NCBI RefSeq assembly: GCF_041320665.1
Contig: NZ_CP166730.1
Location: 2,418,001 to 2,482,000, forward strand
Length of the DNA stretch: 64,000 nucleotides
Direction of reading: 5' to 3'
DNA from: Comamonas sp. GB3 AK4-5
GTDB lineage: Bacteria; Pseudomonadota; Gammaproteobacteria; Burkholderiales; Burkholderiaceae_C
In this document: positions 12,513-21,807 of the stretch, piece by piece
Layout: every line of letters starts with the position of its first letter
Position numbering within the stretch: position 1 is the stretch's first letter
Made by a program: the position numbers and the translations under genes
Notes under the pieces: model-generated
What the model saw: only the letters and a program-made list of their open reading frames with translations
What the model was told of the DNA's origin: nothing
Databases searched by the model: none

Positions 12513-13649
12513 GTGGCCCAGCGTCGTACGCCTACCGCTGTACGGGACGCCCGCCGCACCGTGCCAGCGCCTGGTGCTGTCGACGCAGCGGGCCCGCCCG
12601 GGCCAACGGCCAAGGCAAGGCCCACGCCCACGCGTATGCAAGCCAGCACCGGTTCGCAGCAGTCTGGGCCGGCGCCATCACGGCCTTCGCCCACCAAGCT
12701 GGCCGGGCCTCTGGCAGGGCCTGAAGCCGGCGCCCCAGCTGCTGCGACAGAGCGCACAACAACGCCAGCGCCAACGCGGCTGGCGCCCGCAGCCAAGGCC
12801 GCAGACTTGCACGCAGCTGCTTTCCGTACGGGGGGCGATGAGCGCGCTGAGCCGCTGCAAGCCTCGGCATTGCCTGGTGTCAGAAGCCTGCCTTTCCAGG
12901 CCTCGGTGCCCGCGCTGCAGCAGTTGTTCCCGCAAGCCTGTGCCCTGAGCTTGCAGCAAGCCGCGCATGCGGTGTCGTCAGCACCTTTGCCCGGGAGTGC
13001 CGTACTGGCCTGGGTCCGCTATGGCGAAAAAGCACAGCAAACCCTGGCGGAGTTGGTCAGGCAGCGCCTGGAGCTGGCCGATGGCAAGCCGCTGCGTCTG
13101 GTGCCCGCGCTGCTGCGGCATTTGCACGGCCGGATGGCCGATGTCCTGGAGGCCTTCCAAGGCGGGGTGTTCCGGCGTTCGCCAGCCAGGGTTTGGCGCG
13201 AGACGGCTCCCGAGGTGGCCTTGCTGGAAGCGCAGCTCCGGCAGGCCTTGCCCGTCCTGCAATCACTGCACGACCAGCTGGGGGATCTGATCTCCCGCGT
13301 CCGGGCCGCGCAGCAGGCTTTGCAGGCCTTGGACATGGCCTGCATGTTTCTGATGGACAAGGTGGGCGCACACATACAGCCCACCTTGGCTGCGCGTGCT
13401 GGCGCGGTGCTTGCATCGCTGGCGCTGGCGATGGAGCAGCTGCAGATGCTGACGGAGGATCAGTCCCGCCTTCTTGAACTCATGCAACTGGTGCAAGACG
13501 GTGTGCTGCTCAAGCTGCCAGCCGTCTTGAGCCAGTTGGCCAGGCTGAACGGAGCCGCGCATGCGCCACTCAATGAAACACAGCGATTGCTGCTGACCGA
13601 AGTCGTGCTGGAGTTCAGCACATTTATCGAAAACCACCTCACACCATGA
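12513..13649 (+). CDS. Unrecognised protein of the TelA-TerD-vWA cassette
   Basis: A 378-residue protein from a GTG start that I do not recognise. Residues 1 to about 110 are Pro/Ala/Thr-rich and probably disordered. The rest is helical and Leu/Ala/Gln-rich with several heptad-like stretches (for example AQQALQALDMACMFLMDKVG), no membrane segment and no visible catalytic motif. It overlaps the following vWA gene by four bases (ATGA) and follows terD-like by 6 bp, so it is made together with both. The helical C-terminal part could be a second, very divergent TelA-like helical bundle; this is speculative. A downstream start that omits the low-complexity tail cannot be excluded. Confidence 0.7.
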   Translation: MAQRRTPTAVRDARRTVPAPGAVDAAGPPGPTAKARPTPTRMQASTGSQQSGPAPSRPSPTKLAGPLAGPEAGAPAAATERTTTPAPTRLAPAAKAADLHAAAFRTGGDERAEPLQASALPGVRSLPFQASVPALQQLFPQACALSLQQAAHAVSSAPLPGSAVLAWVRYGEKAQQTLAELVRQRLELADGKPLRLVPALLRHLHGRMADVLEAFQGGVFRRSPARVWRETAPEVALLEAQLRQALPVLQSLHDQLGDLISRVRAAQQALQALDMACMFLMDKVGAHIQPTLAARAGAVLASLALAMEQLQMLTEDQSRLLELMQLVQDGVLLKLPAVLSQLARLNGAAHAPLNETQRLLLTEVVLEFSTFIENHLTP

Positions 13650-14395
13650 TCACTCTCAACCTGGAAAAATCAAGCCTGGCGCTCAAGCTCTCGCTGGAAA
13701 AGAAAGGCCTGATCAAGCCCCCCGTCATCGAGGTGGCGATTGCACTGGATGTTTCTGCCTCGTTCGAGGACGAACACCAATCGGGGATCACCAGTGATTT
13801 GCTGACCCGCCTGGCACCCTGGGGGCTGACTTTCGATCCCGACCAAAAGCTCGATGTCTTCACCTTTTCCAGTGGCCCGGAGAACGCCCACCATGTGGGT
13901 GAGATGACGGCCAAAAACTACCAGAACTTTGTGCGCAAACGCATCATCAACAAGGTTCCTGGTTGGGGCGGTGCGACGGACTACTCCTATGTCCTGGGCG
14001 ATATCTTCCAACACTTTGGCCACAAGCTTGGCGCCGGAGGCATTCTGGGCTTTTTGCAGCGCTGCCTGGGCGGCTCGCAGCCCAAGGTGGCTGAAGCTGC
14101 AGGAGGGCGCAAACGCTCCGTGGTGTTCTTTATTACGGATGGCGAAAACAACGACAAGGGTGCAACGCGCAGCCTGCTCAGCCGGGCCGAGCGGGAAGGT
14201 TGTGAGGTCTATGTGATGTTTTTGGGCGTGTCCAACCAGCCGGGGGAATTTGGTTTTATTGAAAAACTGGGTGAGGAATTCGACAACATAGGCTTTCTCG
14301 CCATCCGCGATCTCAAGGCCTTGGTGCGCATGGATGACGATGCGCTCAACGAGCTCCTGCTGGTGCCCGAGCTGCTGCGCTGGCTGGACAAGTGA
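13646..14395 (+). CDS. vWA domain protein, TerF/TerY-like
   Basis: A 249-residue protein. The N-terminal tail LNLEKSSLALKLSLEKKG echoes the opening strands of TerD/TerF proteins. A von Willebrand A domain follows with a complete MIDAS metal site: D35-x-S37-x-S39 in ALDVSASF, T111 in GGATDYS, and D165 in FFITDGENND. Such proteins bind a divalent metal and act as adaptors in Ter chemical-stress modules. It overlaps the preceding gene by ATGA and ends the cassette. About 167 bp separate it from the convergent hydrolase gene. Confidence 0.85.
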   Translation: MITLNLEKSSLALKLSLEKKGLIKPPVIEVAIALDVSASFEDEHQSGITSDLLTRLAPWGLTFDPDQKLDVFTFSSGPENAHHVGEMTAKNYQNFVRKRIINKVPGWGGATDYSYVLGDIFQHFGHKLGAGGILGFLQRCLGGSQPKVAEAAGGRKRSVVFFITDGENNDKGATRSLLSRAEREGCEVYVMFLGVSNQPGEFGFIEKLGEEFDNIGFLAIRDLKALVRMDDDALNELLLVPELLRWLDK

Positions 14396-14562
14396 GCCAC
14401 TCCGTCAGCGTGAAAGTGCATGCCCCCACGGCCTGCCTGTGGGGTGTGGCGATTGCTTGCAGGCATGCGGGGTGGTGATGGCTGTGACCTCGCCGCGCCG
14501 GTTCGCATAGAAGGTGCGGCAGCCCATAGCCCTGCGAACAGGGTCTGGCTGCATGGGGCGGC

Positions 14563-15492
14563 TCAATCGCCCGCGCCGCAAAAATCCTCAATCAGCCGGG
14601 CCACGGCGGCGGGTTGGTCGTGGTGCAGCATATGGCCGGCGTCTTCCACGCATGCCACGCGGTGCCGGGCCACGGATTGCAGGCGCTGGTGGTATTGCTC
14701 CAGCGTGTACTTGCCTTTGCTCCAGCTGGCCAGGCTGTCGTCTGCGGCCTCCACGGCCAGCACCGGGGCGGTGATGGCGGCGTAGCAGGCCAGGGCTTCC
14801 TCCACGCGGAACAGCTGGGGGTTGATCACCTTGTGCGCTGCATCGCCCAGGATGGCCCAGCGGCCATCGGCCTGGGGGGCTGCCCATTGCTGGGCCAGCC
14901 ACAGTGCTTTGTCGACCGGTAGGCGCAGGTTGGTTTTGCGCAAGCGCTGGGCCACTTCGTCCGCGTTGGCATAGCTTTTCAGCGCCAATGCGCCTTGGCG
15001 GCATTGCTGCAGCTCGTCCAGCCATTGGGCTATGCGGCCCGGGGCTTGCGCGGGTTGGGTGGCGGTCAGGCCAAAGCCTTCCAGATTCACCAGGCGGCGT
15101 ATGCGCGCCGGCCGGGCGCCGGCATAGAGCATGGAGATATGGCCGCCCATGCTGTGGCCCACCAGGTCGACAGCGCCGCCATCGGGCACATAGTGCTGCA
15201 GCAGCGCGTCCAGATCGCCGAGATAGTCGACATGGTGGTAGTTGTCGCAGGCCATGGGCGCGGTGGTGAGACCAAAGCCGCGCCAGTCGGGCGCGATGAT
15301 GTGGCGGCCTTCGAAAAAGCCCTGGCTGAGGGCATCGACGACGAATTGCCAGGAGGCGGACACGTCCATCCAGCCATGTGCCAGCACCAGGGGCACGCTG
15401 CCGGGCCGGGGCTGGCCCCAGCTGCGCACATGGTAGGAGAGGGCGCGCACCGGTAGATGCTGGCAGGTGGCGGGGCGTAGCGGTGTGTACAT
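14563..15492 (-). CDS. Alpha/beta hydrolase
   Basis: A 309-residue alpha/beta-hydrolase-fold protein. It has the oxyanion segment VLAHGWMDVS, the nucleophile elbow GHSMGG (Ser), a late acid in AVEAADDSL, and the catalytic His in DAGHMLHHDQP. These fit an esterase, lipase or epoxide-hydrolase-like enzyme; the substrate is unknown. No signal peptide is seen, so it is probably cytoplasmic. It is transcribed divergently from tas. Confidence 0.85.
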   Translation of the reverse strand: MYTPLRPATCQHLPVRALSYHVRSWGQPRPGSVPLVLAHGWMDVSASWQFVVDALSQGFFEGRHIIAPDWRGFGLTTAPMACDNYHHVDYLGDLDALLQHYVPDGGAVDLVGHSMGGHISMLYAGARPARIRRLVNLEGFGLTATQPAQAPGRIAQWLDELQQCRQGALALKSYANADEVAQRLRKTNLRLPVDKALWLAQQWAAPQADGRWAILGDAAHKVINPQLFRVEEALACYAAITAPVLAVEAADDSLASWSKGKYTLEQYHQRLQSVARHRVACVEDAGHMLHHDQPAAVARLIEDFCGAGD

Positions 15493-15712
15493 GGGCGTGA
15501 TGGGGCGTGTTCATCCAGGGAGCTGGCGCCGGGAGGGCGCAGCAAATCCTATAGCAATGCAGAGGGCGTGCCAGGACATGGCTGTCCGCCAGGTGACGTG
15601 CTGGCCGCCATGCGCCAAGCAAGAGGCCGGGCTGACCAGGCGGCGAAGCTGCGCGCACTACACTTGCAGCGTAGAGACCAAGAAGGCCCTAGAGGCCCAT
15701 AGAAAGCAAGCA

Positions 15713-16771
15713 ATGCAGCAAGTTGAGCTGGGCCGCAGCGGCCTGCAAGTCAGCCCCATCTGCCTGGGGACCATGACTTTCGGCGAACAGGTGAACGAGG
15801 CCGACAGCCACCGTATCCTGGACCGTGCACTGGAGCGTGGTGTGAATTTTTGGGACACGGCCGAGATGTATGCTGTGCCCGCCCGTGCCGCCACCTATGG
15901 CGCCACCGAAACCATTTTGGGAAACTGGATCAAGGCCAACCCGGCCAAGCGCAGCCAGGTGGTGCTGGCCAGCAAGGTGGCCGGCCCATCGCGGGGCATG
16001 CCCTGGATTCGCGAAGGGGGCGGCATGACGGCGGCCGACATCACGGCCTCCTGCGAGGCCAGTCTGCGCCGCCTGCAGACCGATGTCATCGACCTCTACC
16101 AGATCCACTGGCCCGAGCGCCATGTACCTTCGTTTGGCGCCCTGTATTACGAGCCGGCCAAGGAAAAGTCCGAAACCCCCATCCGTGCACAGCTGGAGAC
16201 CCTGGCCAAGCTGGTCCAGCAGGGCAAGATCCGCCATGTGGGCCTGTCCAACGAAACCCCTTATGGCGTGCACGAGTTTGTGCGCCTGGCCGAGGAGCTG
16301 GGTCTGCCGCGTGTGGCCAGCGTGCAAAACCCCTACAGCCTGTTGAACCGCAGCTGGGAAAACGGCATGGACGAAAGCTGCCACCGCCTGGGCGTGGGCC
16401 TGCTGGCCTATTCACCGCTGGGTGTGGGCCTGCTGTCCGGCAAGTACGACCCCATGGGCACGGAAGCCCCTGACGCCCCGCAGGGCCGCATCGCCAAGTA
16501 CGAGTCGGTGCGCAAGCAGCGCTGGGGCCGCCCGGAAGTGCTGCCCACGGCCCGCCTGTACAACGCCCTGGCACGCGAAAACGGCCTCACGCCCACGCAG
16601 ATGGCACTGGCGTTTTGCTACACCAAATGGCAGGTGGCCAGCACCATCATCGGCGCGACCTCGCTGGCCCAACTGGATGAGAACCTGGACATCTGGGGCC
16701 GGCAGCTGCCTGCGGAGTTGCTGGCGAAGATCGACGCCATTCGCTGGCTGCACCGCGATCCGGCGCAATAA
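15713..16771 (+). CDS. tas: NADP(H)-dependent aldo/keto reductase, Tas family
   Basis: A 352-residue TIM-barrel aldo/keto reductase. It starts MQQVELGRSGLQVSP and carries LGTMTFGEQVNEADSH, catalytic Asp/Tyr in FWDTAEMYAVPAR, the Lys in VVLASKVAGPSRGM, and the cofactor region near the C-terminus. The tract VGLSNETPYGV and RVASVQNPYSLLNRS match Tas, which suppresses tyrosine auxotrophy in E. coli; length also agrees. The frame is open 82 codons further upstream, but family alignment fixes the start at 15713. Confidence 0.92.
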   Translation: MQQVELGRSGLQVSPICLGTMTFGEQVNEADSHRILDRALERGVNFWDTAEMYAVPARAATYGATETILGNWIKANPAKRSQVVLASKVAGPSRGMPWIREGGGMTAADITASCEASLRRLQTDVIDLYQIHWPERHVPSFGALYYEPAKEKSETPIRAQLETLAKLVQQGKIRHVGLSNETPYGVHEFVRLAEELGLPRVASVQNPYSLLNRSWENGMDESCHRLGVGLLAYSPLGVGLLSGKYDPMGTEAPDAPQGRIAKYESVRKQRWGRPEVLPTARLYNALARENGLTPTQMALAFCYTKWQVASTIIGATSLAQLDENLDIWGRQLPAELLAKIDAIRWLHRDPAQ

Positions 16772-16960
16772 ACAGGAGCCACCCCCTGTGGCGCTGCGCG
16801 CCTTTCCCCTCGCTCTCGCGCTGCGCGCGGGGAGGGGACGCCTCCAGCGGGGCGGCCCTTGCGCGGCAGCCCTGCCGGGGTGAGCCCAGGGTTGAAATCA
16901 TGGTCGAACAGGCCTTTTGTGCATTGCCAAAGCGCATAGGCAGCTATCAAAATTGAGAAT

Positions 16961-17458
16961 ATGGCTAAAAAAGACAAAGCCCATGTGAGCGAAACACCCG
17001 CCACCCAGATGCTCAAGGCGCACAAGGTGGAGTTCACCGAGCACCCTTATGACTATGTGGAGCATGGCGGAACCAGCGAGTCGGCACGCCAGCTGGGACT
17101 GTCGGAGCATGAGGTGGTCAAGACCCTGGTGATGCAGGACCAGGACGCCAAGCCCCTGATCGTGCTCATGCATGGCGATTGCACTGTCTCCACCAAGAAC
17201 CTGGCGCGCCAGATTGGTGCCAAGAGCGTGGAGCCCTGCAAGCCCGAGGTGGCCAACCGCCACAGCGGCTATCTGGTGGGCGGCACCTCGCCCTTTGGCA
17301 CGCGCAAGCAGATGCCGGTGTATATCGAAGTCAGCATTCTGGCGCTGCCGCGCATCGCCATCAACGGCGGGCGCCGTGGCTTTCTGGTGCAACTGGCTCC
17401 ACGGGTTTGTGTGGACCTGCTGGCTGCCCAGCCAGTGCAGTGCGCACTGGCACAATAA
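16961..17458 (+). CDS. ybaK: Cys-tRNA(Pro) deacylase, YbaK/EbsC family
   Basis: A 165-residue YbaK/ProX-type editing domain that hydrolyses mischarged Cys-tRNA(Pro). It starts MAKKDKAHVSETPATQMLKA. The conserved blocks are ARQLGLSEHEVVKTLVMQ, KNLARQIGAKSVE and YLVGGTSPFGTRKQMPVYIE, with the GGxSPxG signature as GGTSPFG. The length is typical. It precedes plsY by about 90 bp on the same strand, and the two could be co-transcribed. Confidence 0.92.
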   Translation: MAKKDKAHVSETPATQMLKAHKVEFTEHPYDYVEHGGTSESARQLGLSEHEVVKTLVMQDQDAKPLIVLMHGDCTVSTKNLARQIGAKSVEPCKPEVANRHSGYLVGGTSPFGTRKQMPVYIEVSILALPRIAINGGRRGFLVQLAPRVCVDLLAAQPVQCALAQ

Positions 17459-17549
17459 GCCCCTTGGGCCAGCCCTGGCTGGCCCCTAGACCACCAGGAC
17501 AACACCACAAATACCAGCCTGCCCTTGGCGGCAGGCAAGGATTTTTCTC

Positions 17550-18239
17550 TTGAACGCATTGCTCCCTATTTTTGCTACCGTGCTCGCCACCGTGGTGGCC
17601 TATCTGATCGGCTCGCTGTCATTCGCCGTCATCGTCAGCCGCGCTTTTGGTCTCAGCGATCCTCGCACCTATGGCAGCGGCAACCCCGGCGCCACCAATG
17701 TGCTGCGCTCGGGCAGCAAAAAGGCGGCAGCCGTCACCTTGCTGCTGGATGCGCTCAAAGGACTGGTGCCGGTGGCGCTGGTGAAGTACGCAGGCCCGCA
17801 GTTCGGCCTGGAGGAGGGCACGCTGGCCCTGGTGGCCATTGTCGCTTTTGTGGGGCATTTGTTCCCGGTGTTCTTCCAGTTCAAAGGCGGCAAGGGCGTG
17901 GCCACGGCCCTGGGCGTGCTGCTGGGCATCAGCGGCTGGCTGGGCCTGTTGGTGCTGCTGACCTGGCTGGCCGTGGCGCTGACCACGCGCTACTCCTCGC
18001 TGTCGGCCCTCATCGGCTCCATTGCGGCTCCCGTGCTGTACGTGCTGCTGAGTGGCAGCCTGTGGAATGCCGAAAAGCCGTTGCTGCTGGCCATCATCGC
18101 CATGTCGGCCCTGCTGCTGTGGCGCCATGCCGAGAACATCGGCCGTCTGCTCAAGGGCCAGGAAAGCAAGATCGGCAGCAAAAAAGACCAGCCGGCTGCA
18201 GGCAAGCCGGCAGCCAAGGGCAAGGCGAAAAAACACTGA
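17550..18239 (+). CDS. plsY: Glycerol-3-phosphate acyltransferase PlsY (TTG start)
   Basis: A 229-residue inner-membrane acyltransferase that transfers the acyl group from acyl-phosphate to glycerol-3-phosphate, the first step of phospholipid synthesis. The three PlsY motifs are visible: YGSGNPGATNVLR, HLFPVFFQFKGGKGVAT, and the later loop before the last helices. The C-terminus carries a basic Lys/Ala-rich tail of about 35 residues. The start codon appears to be TTG at 17550: AAGGA sits 8 bp upstream and no ATG or GTG is available before the first membrane helix. Confidence 0.92.
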   Translation: MNALLPIFATVLATVVAYLIGSLSFAVIVSRAFGLSDPRTYGSGNPGATNVLRSGSKKAAAVTLLLDALKGLVPVALVKYAGPQFGLEEGTLALVAIVAFVGHLFPVFFQFKGGKGVATALGVLLGISGWLGLLVLLTWLAVALTTRYSSLSALIGSIAAPVLYVLLSGSLWNAEKPLLLAIIAMSALLLWRHAENIGRLLKGQESKIGSKKDQPAAGKPAAKGKAKKH

Positions 18240-18329
18240 AGACGGCCGCCATGCGCGGCCCGCAGGCTGTGATGGCCTGCGGGGCCGGCGAGTCATGGCA
18301 CGATGCGGGTTTTGGACAGGAGCAATCGC

Positions 18330-18926
18330 ATGAAGTTCTGGTTGGTGGGCGCATTGGGCGCCTTGGTGTTGGCCGGTTGCGCCAGCAAGCAGGCGCTGGT
18401 GCCCCAGGTGCAGCAAGGCAAGGCCCAAGATGGCAGCAAGACCGTGAGCGTGGCGCCGGAGAAAACCCTGTGCAGCCGGCCGCAATGCCCGGTGCTGGCG
18501 GCATCCTGGACATCGGCCAAGGACGGCCAGGCCGTGCTGACCATCGGCCTGCCCTATCAGCAGGCAGCGGTGACGGGGGCGGATTTCCACTTCGGCAGCC
18601 AGGAGATCGTGCGCGTGCGCTCGCGCTCGCAGACCGCAGCACTGGCCCAGGACTTTCCGGCCACGGCTTTCGATGTGCCGCTGCGCACCGTGGAGCGCAT
18701 TGCCTATGGCCCCAGCAGCTGGGTGCGGGTCTACACCGAAGGCGGTGCCAGCGTGGATGAAACCATCAACAGCGGAGAAGAGGGCAGCCGTGCCTTTACC
18801 GCCATGCATTACTTCATGGGGGCGGTACAGGCCGCCACCGGCAAGGGGCCTAGCGACGATGTGAATGCGGGCGGCCTGATGGACCGCCTGGGCATGGGGC
18901 GCGACGACAAGGACAAGCAGCGCTGA
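18330..18926 (+). CDS. Putative lipoprotein
   Basis: A 198-residue protein with a lipoprotein signal peptide: MKFWLVGALGALVLAGCAS, lipobox LAGC with Cys17 as the predicted lipidation site. The mature part has a further pair of Cys in TLCSRPQCPV but no recognised domain; the acidic/basic C-terminus is probably disordered. The start at 18330 is supported by CAGGAG upstream; the frame is open to 18303. Location is the inner or outer membrane leaflet facing the periplasm. Function is unknown. Confidence 0.75.
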   Translation: MKFWLVGALGALVLAGCASKQALVPQVQQGKAQDGSKTVSVAPEKTLCSRPQCPVLAASWTSAKDGQAVLTIGLPYQQAAVTGADFHFGSQEIVRVRSRSQTAALAQDFPATAFDVPLRTVERIAYGPSSWVRVYTEGGASVDETINSGEEGSRAFTAMHYFMGAVQAATGKGPSDDVNAGGLMDRLGMGRDDKDKQR

Positions 18927-18962
18927 GCTGTGCTGCAGGCCATGGAGATGGTCTGACTTATC

Positions 18963-19001
18963 AAAAAACAGAGCGCCCTTTGCAGGCGCTTTGTGCTTTT
19001 T
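18963..19001. terminator. Bidirectional rho-independent terminator between lipoprotein gene and glnD
   Basis: Hairpin AGCGCC-N7-GGCGCT flanked by an A-run on the left and T-runs on the right, so it can stop transcription from both convergent genes. Confidence 0.75.
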
Positions 19002-19088
19002 ACAGTGTTGCAATCCGGTGTTCAGCGCTCAGTCAGCAGATGCAGCTCTGAAAATCGAAGCAACTATCAGGGCCGTGTAGGGCTGTGT

Positions 19089-21704
19089 CTATTCCGCCAG
19101 CGCGTTGACCAAATCGGTTTCCAGTGCCAGCTGGGCAGCGTTGTGGCCCAGCGTGGGGCCCTGGATCAAAAAGCTGTCCTCCACCCGCTCGCCCAGGGTG
19201 CTCACCTTGGCCAGTTGCACGCTGATGCGGTGTTCGGCCAGGATGCGGGCCACGGTGTAGAGCAGGCCGGCGCGGTCGCTGGCGGATATTTCCAGCAGCC
19301 AGTGCTGGGATTTTTCATCCGGCTGCAGCAGCACGCTGGGCGGCATGGGAAAGCTGCGCACCCGGCGCGAGAGGCGCCGGCGCGCGGGTGGGGCCAGGGC
19401 GCCCTGGGCCGCGATGGCATGGGGCAGACCTTCTTCGATCAGGGCGGTCAGCTCGCGCCAGTGCACCTCCAGTGGTTCGCTGGTGATGACCTGGAAGGTA
19501 TCGAGCGCATGGCCGTTGCGGGCGGTGTGCACGCGGGCGTCCAGAATGGAAAAACCGGCGCGGTCGAAATAGCCGCAGATGCGGGCGAAGAGGTCGCTGC
19601 GGTCGGGGGTGTAGACCAGCACCTGCACACCCTCGCCGGCCAGCGACTGGCGTGCCCGCACAATGGGCTGCTGCGTGCCCACATGGCGGCCCAGATGGCG
19701 CGCATGCCAGGCGATATCGGCGCCTTCGTGGCGCATGAAATAGCTCAGATCCAGCGTGTCCCACAGCGGCTTGTGTGACTCATAAGGCTGGGCGCTGAGG
19801 GCCAACTGCACCAGGGCTTCGCGCTTGCGCGCTTCCACCTGGGCTGCGGCATCGGGCGCATGCCCGCCCAGGGTGCGCACGGTGGCGTGGTAGAGGTCTT
19901 CCAGCAGCTTGCCCTTCCAGGCGTTCCACACCTTGGGGCTGGTGCCGCGGATATCGGCCACGGTGAGCAAATACAGGGCCGTGAGGTGGCGCACCGAGCC
20001 CATGCGCTGCGCAAAGGCGTGGATCACCTCGGGGTCGGTGGTGTCCTGCTTTTGTGCCACCTGGCTCATGGTGAGGTGTTCGCGCACCAGGAATTCCACC
20101 ATGCGCGCGTCATCTGCTGCCACGCTGTGCTGGCGGCAAAAGCGTTTGACCTCGATGGCGCCAATCTGCGAGTGGTCACCGCCCCGGCCCTTGCCGATGT
20201 CGTGAAACAGCGCCGCCAGATACAGCAGCCAGGGCTTGTCCCAGCCGCTGGCCAGCTGGGAGCAAAACGGGTATTCATGGGCATGCTCGGCCATGAAGAA
20301 GCGGCGCATATTGCGCAGCACCATCAGCGTGTGCTGGTCCACGGTGTAGACGTGGAACAAGTCATGCTGCATCTGGCCGACGATGCGGCGAAAGGCCCAC
20401 AGATAGCGGCCCAGCACCGAGGTCTGGTTCATCAGCCTGATGGCATGGGTGATGCCGCTGGGCTGCTGCAGGATTTGCATGAAGGTGGCGCGGTTGACCG
20501 GGTCGCGGCGGAAGTCCCCATCCATCATGGCGCGGGCCGAGTACAGGGCGCGCAGCGTGCGGGCCGACAGGTCACGCAGGCCGGGCGAGGTCTCGTAGGT
20601 CAAGAAGGTGGCCAAGATCGCCTGTGGGTCGCGGCGGTAGAGGTCGTCGCTGGCGACTTCGATCAGCCCGTCCTTGTCATAGAAGCGCGCATCAATGCGC
20701 ACCATGGCGCCTTGGTTGGGGGGGTAGAGGCGCTCCTCGATGTTCAGCAGCAGAATCTGGCGCAGCTGGGTGACGGCCTTGGCCGCCCAGTAGTAGCGGC
20801 GCATCAGTCCCTCGCTGGCGCGCACCGGCATGGGCTGGCCCGGGCGCTGGTGGCTGCGAAAGCCCAGCTGCTCGGCCACGGTGGTCTGCAGGTCGAACAG
20901 CAGCCGGTCTTCATGCCGGCCGGTGGCCGCATGCAGGCGGGCGCGGATATGGCTGATCAAGGCCTCGTTGCGCTCCAGCTGCTGGGCCTCGAAGGGTGTG
21001 GCAATGCCGCTTTGCACCAGCTCTTTCCAGCTGCTACCCAGGCCTGCGGTCTTGGACACCCAGAGGATGGTGTGCAGATCGCGCAGGCCGCCGGGTGATT
21101 CCTTGCAGTTGGGCTCCAGCGCATAGGCCGTGTTCTCGAACTTGTTGTGGCGCTGGCGCATCTCCAGCATCTTGGCGGTGAAGAAGGCGCGCGGATTCAG
21201 CAGGGCCCGGAACTGCTGCTGCATCTGGGCGAACAGGCTCAGGTTGCCGTCGATGAGGCGTGACTCCAGCAGCGCGGTCTGTATGGTCACATCTGCTGCC
21301 GCCTCGTGCACGCACTCCGTCACGGTGCGCACGCTGGAGCCGATTTCCAGCCCCGTGTCCCAGCAGGCGCCGATGAAGCGCTCCAGCTGCGCCTTGAGCG
21401 GGCTGTGCTCGGCTCCCGCTTCTTCGGGCACCAGCAGCAGCACATCGATGTCCGAAGCCGGAAACAGCTGGCTGCGGCCATAGCCGCCCACAGCCACCAG
21501 GGCCACGCTGTCGGGCAGGTCGGTGAGTTGGCGCAGTGCCTGCAGATGCTGGTCGGTGCGTTCCGACAGCTTGTGCAGCAGCGGCCGTACGCTGCGCTTG
21601 GCAGGCGCGGGCTGTTGGAGCTGCTCCACCAGGGCGGCTTTGTCGCTGCGGTAGGCGTTGCGCAAGCGGGTCAGGTCGGACATGTCAAAGGCGGGCAAAG
21701 TCAT
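19089..21704 (-). CDS. glnD: Bifunctional uridylyltransferase/uridylyl-removing enzyme GlnD
   Basis: An 871-residue nitrogen sensor that uridylylates and de-uridylylates PII in response to glutamine. The nucleotidyltransferase domain has GGYGRSQLFPASDIDVLLL with the metal Asp pair D85/D87. The HD domain has the metal motif HDIGKGRGGDHS. Two C-terminal ACT domains are visible, VLVYTPDRSDLFARICGYFD and LLEISASDRAGLLYTVARIL. Length and domain order are standard. An alternative start is MSDLTRLRN, seven codons later. A perfect palindrome lies 22 bp upstream of the start. Confidence 0.96.
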   Translation of the reverse strand: MTLPAFDMSDLTRLRNAYRSDKAALVEQLQQPAPAKRSVRPLLHKLSERTDQHLQALRQLTDLPDSVALVAVGGYGRSQLFPASDIDVLLLVPEEAGAEHSPLKAQLERFIGACWDTGLEIGSSVRTVTECVHEAAADVTIQTALLESRLIDGNLSLFAQMQQQFRALLNPRAFFTAKMLEMRQRHNKFENTAYALEPNCKESPGGLRDLHTILWVSKTAGLGSSWKELVQSGIATPFEAQQLERNEALISHIRARLHAATGRHEDRLLFDLQTTVAEQLGFRSHQRPGQPMPVRASEGLMRRYYWAAKAVTQLRQILLLNIEERLYPPNQGAMVRIDARFYDKDGLIEVASDDLYRRDPQAILATFLTYETSPGLRDLSARTLRALYSARAMMDGDFRRDPVNRATFMQILQQPSGITHAIRLMNQTSVLGRYLWAFRRIVGQMQHDLFHVYTVDQHTLMVLRNMRRFFMAEHAHEYPFCSQLASGWDKPWLLYLAALFHDIGKGRGGDHSQIGAIEVKRFCRQHSVAADDARMVEFLVREHLTMSQVAQKQDTTDPEVIHAFAQRMGSVRHLTALYLLTVADIRGTSPKVWNAWKGKLLEDLYHATVRTLGGHAPDAAAQVEARKREALVQLALSAQPYESHKPLWDTLDLSYFMRHEGADIAWHARHLGRHVGTQQPIVRARQSLAGEGVQVLVYTPDRSDLFARICGYFDRAGFSILDARVHTARNGHALDTFQVITSEPLEVHWRELTALIEEGLPHAIAAQGALAPPARRRLSRRVRSFPMPPSVLLQPDEKSQHWLLEISASDRAGLLYTVARILAEHRISVQLAKVSTLGERVEDSFLIQGPTLGHNAAQLALETDLVNALAE

Positions 21705-21726
21705 GGGGACGGTGCTAGCAAAAACT

Positions 21727-21747
21727 GTGCATACAACATGTATGCAC
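21727..21747. promoter_or_regulatory. Palindrome upstream of glnD
   Basis: Perfect inverted repeat GTGCATAC-N5-GTATGCAC (8-bp arms) located 22 bp before the glnD start codon. The form suits a dimeric regulator; the regulator is unknown. Confidence 0.5.
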
Positions 21748-21807
21748 GGTGTTCACTGTAGCCTTTGTACACAGACATGCAGGCCATAGGGGCGGACGGC
21801 CAACCGC

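Noticed and set aside
12513..12800. Pro/Ala-rich start of the unknown cassette gene as non-coding
   Set aside because: The frame is continuous from just after the terD-like stop to an ATGA overlap with the next gene; I kept it, with an uncertain start.
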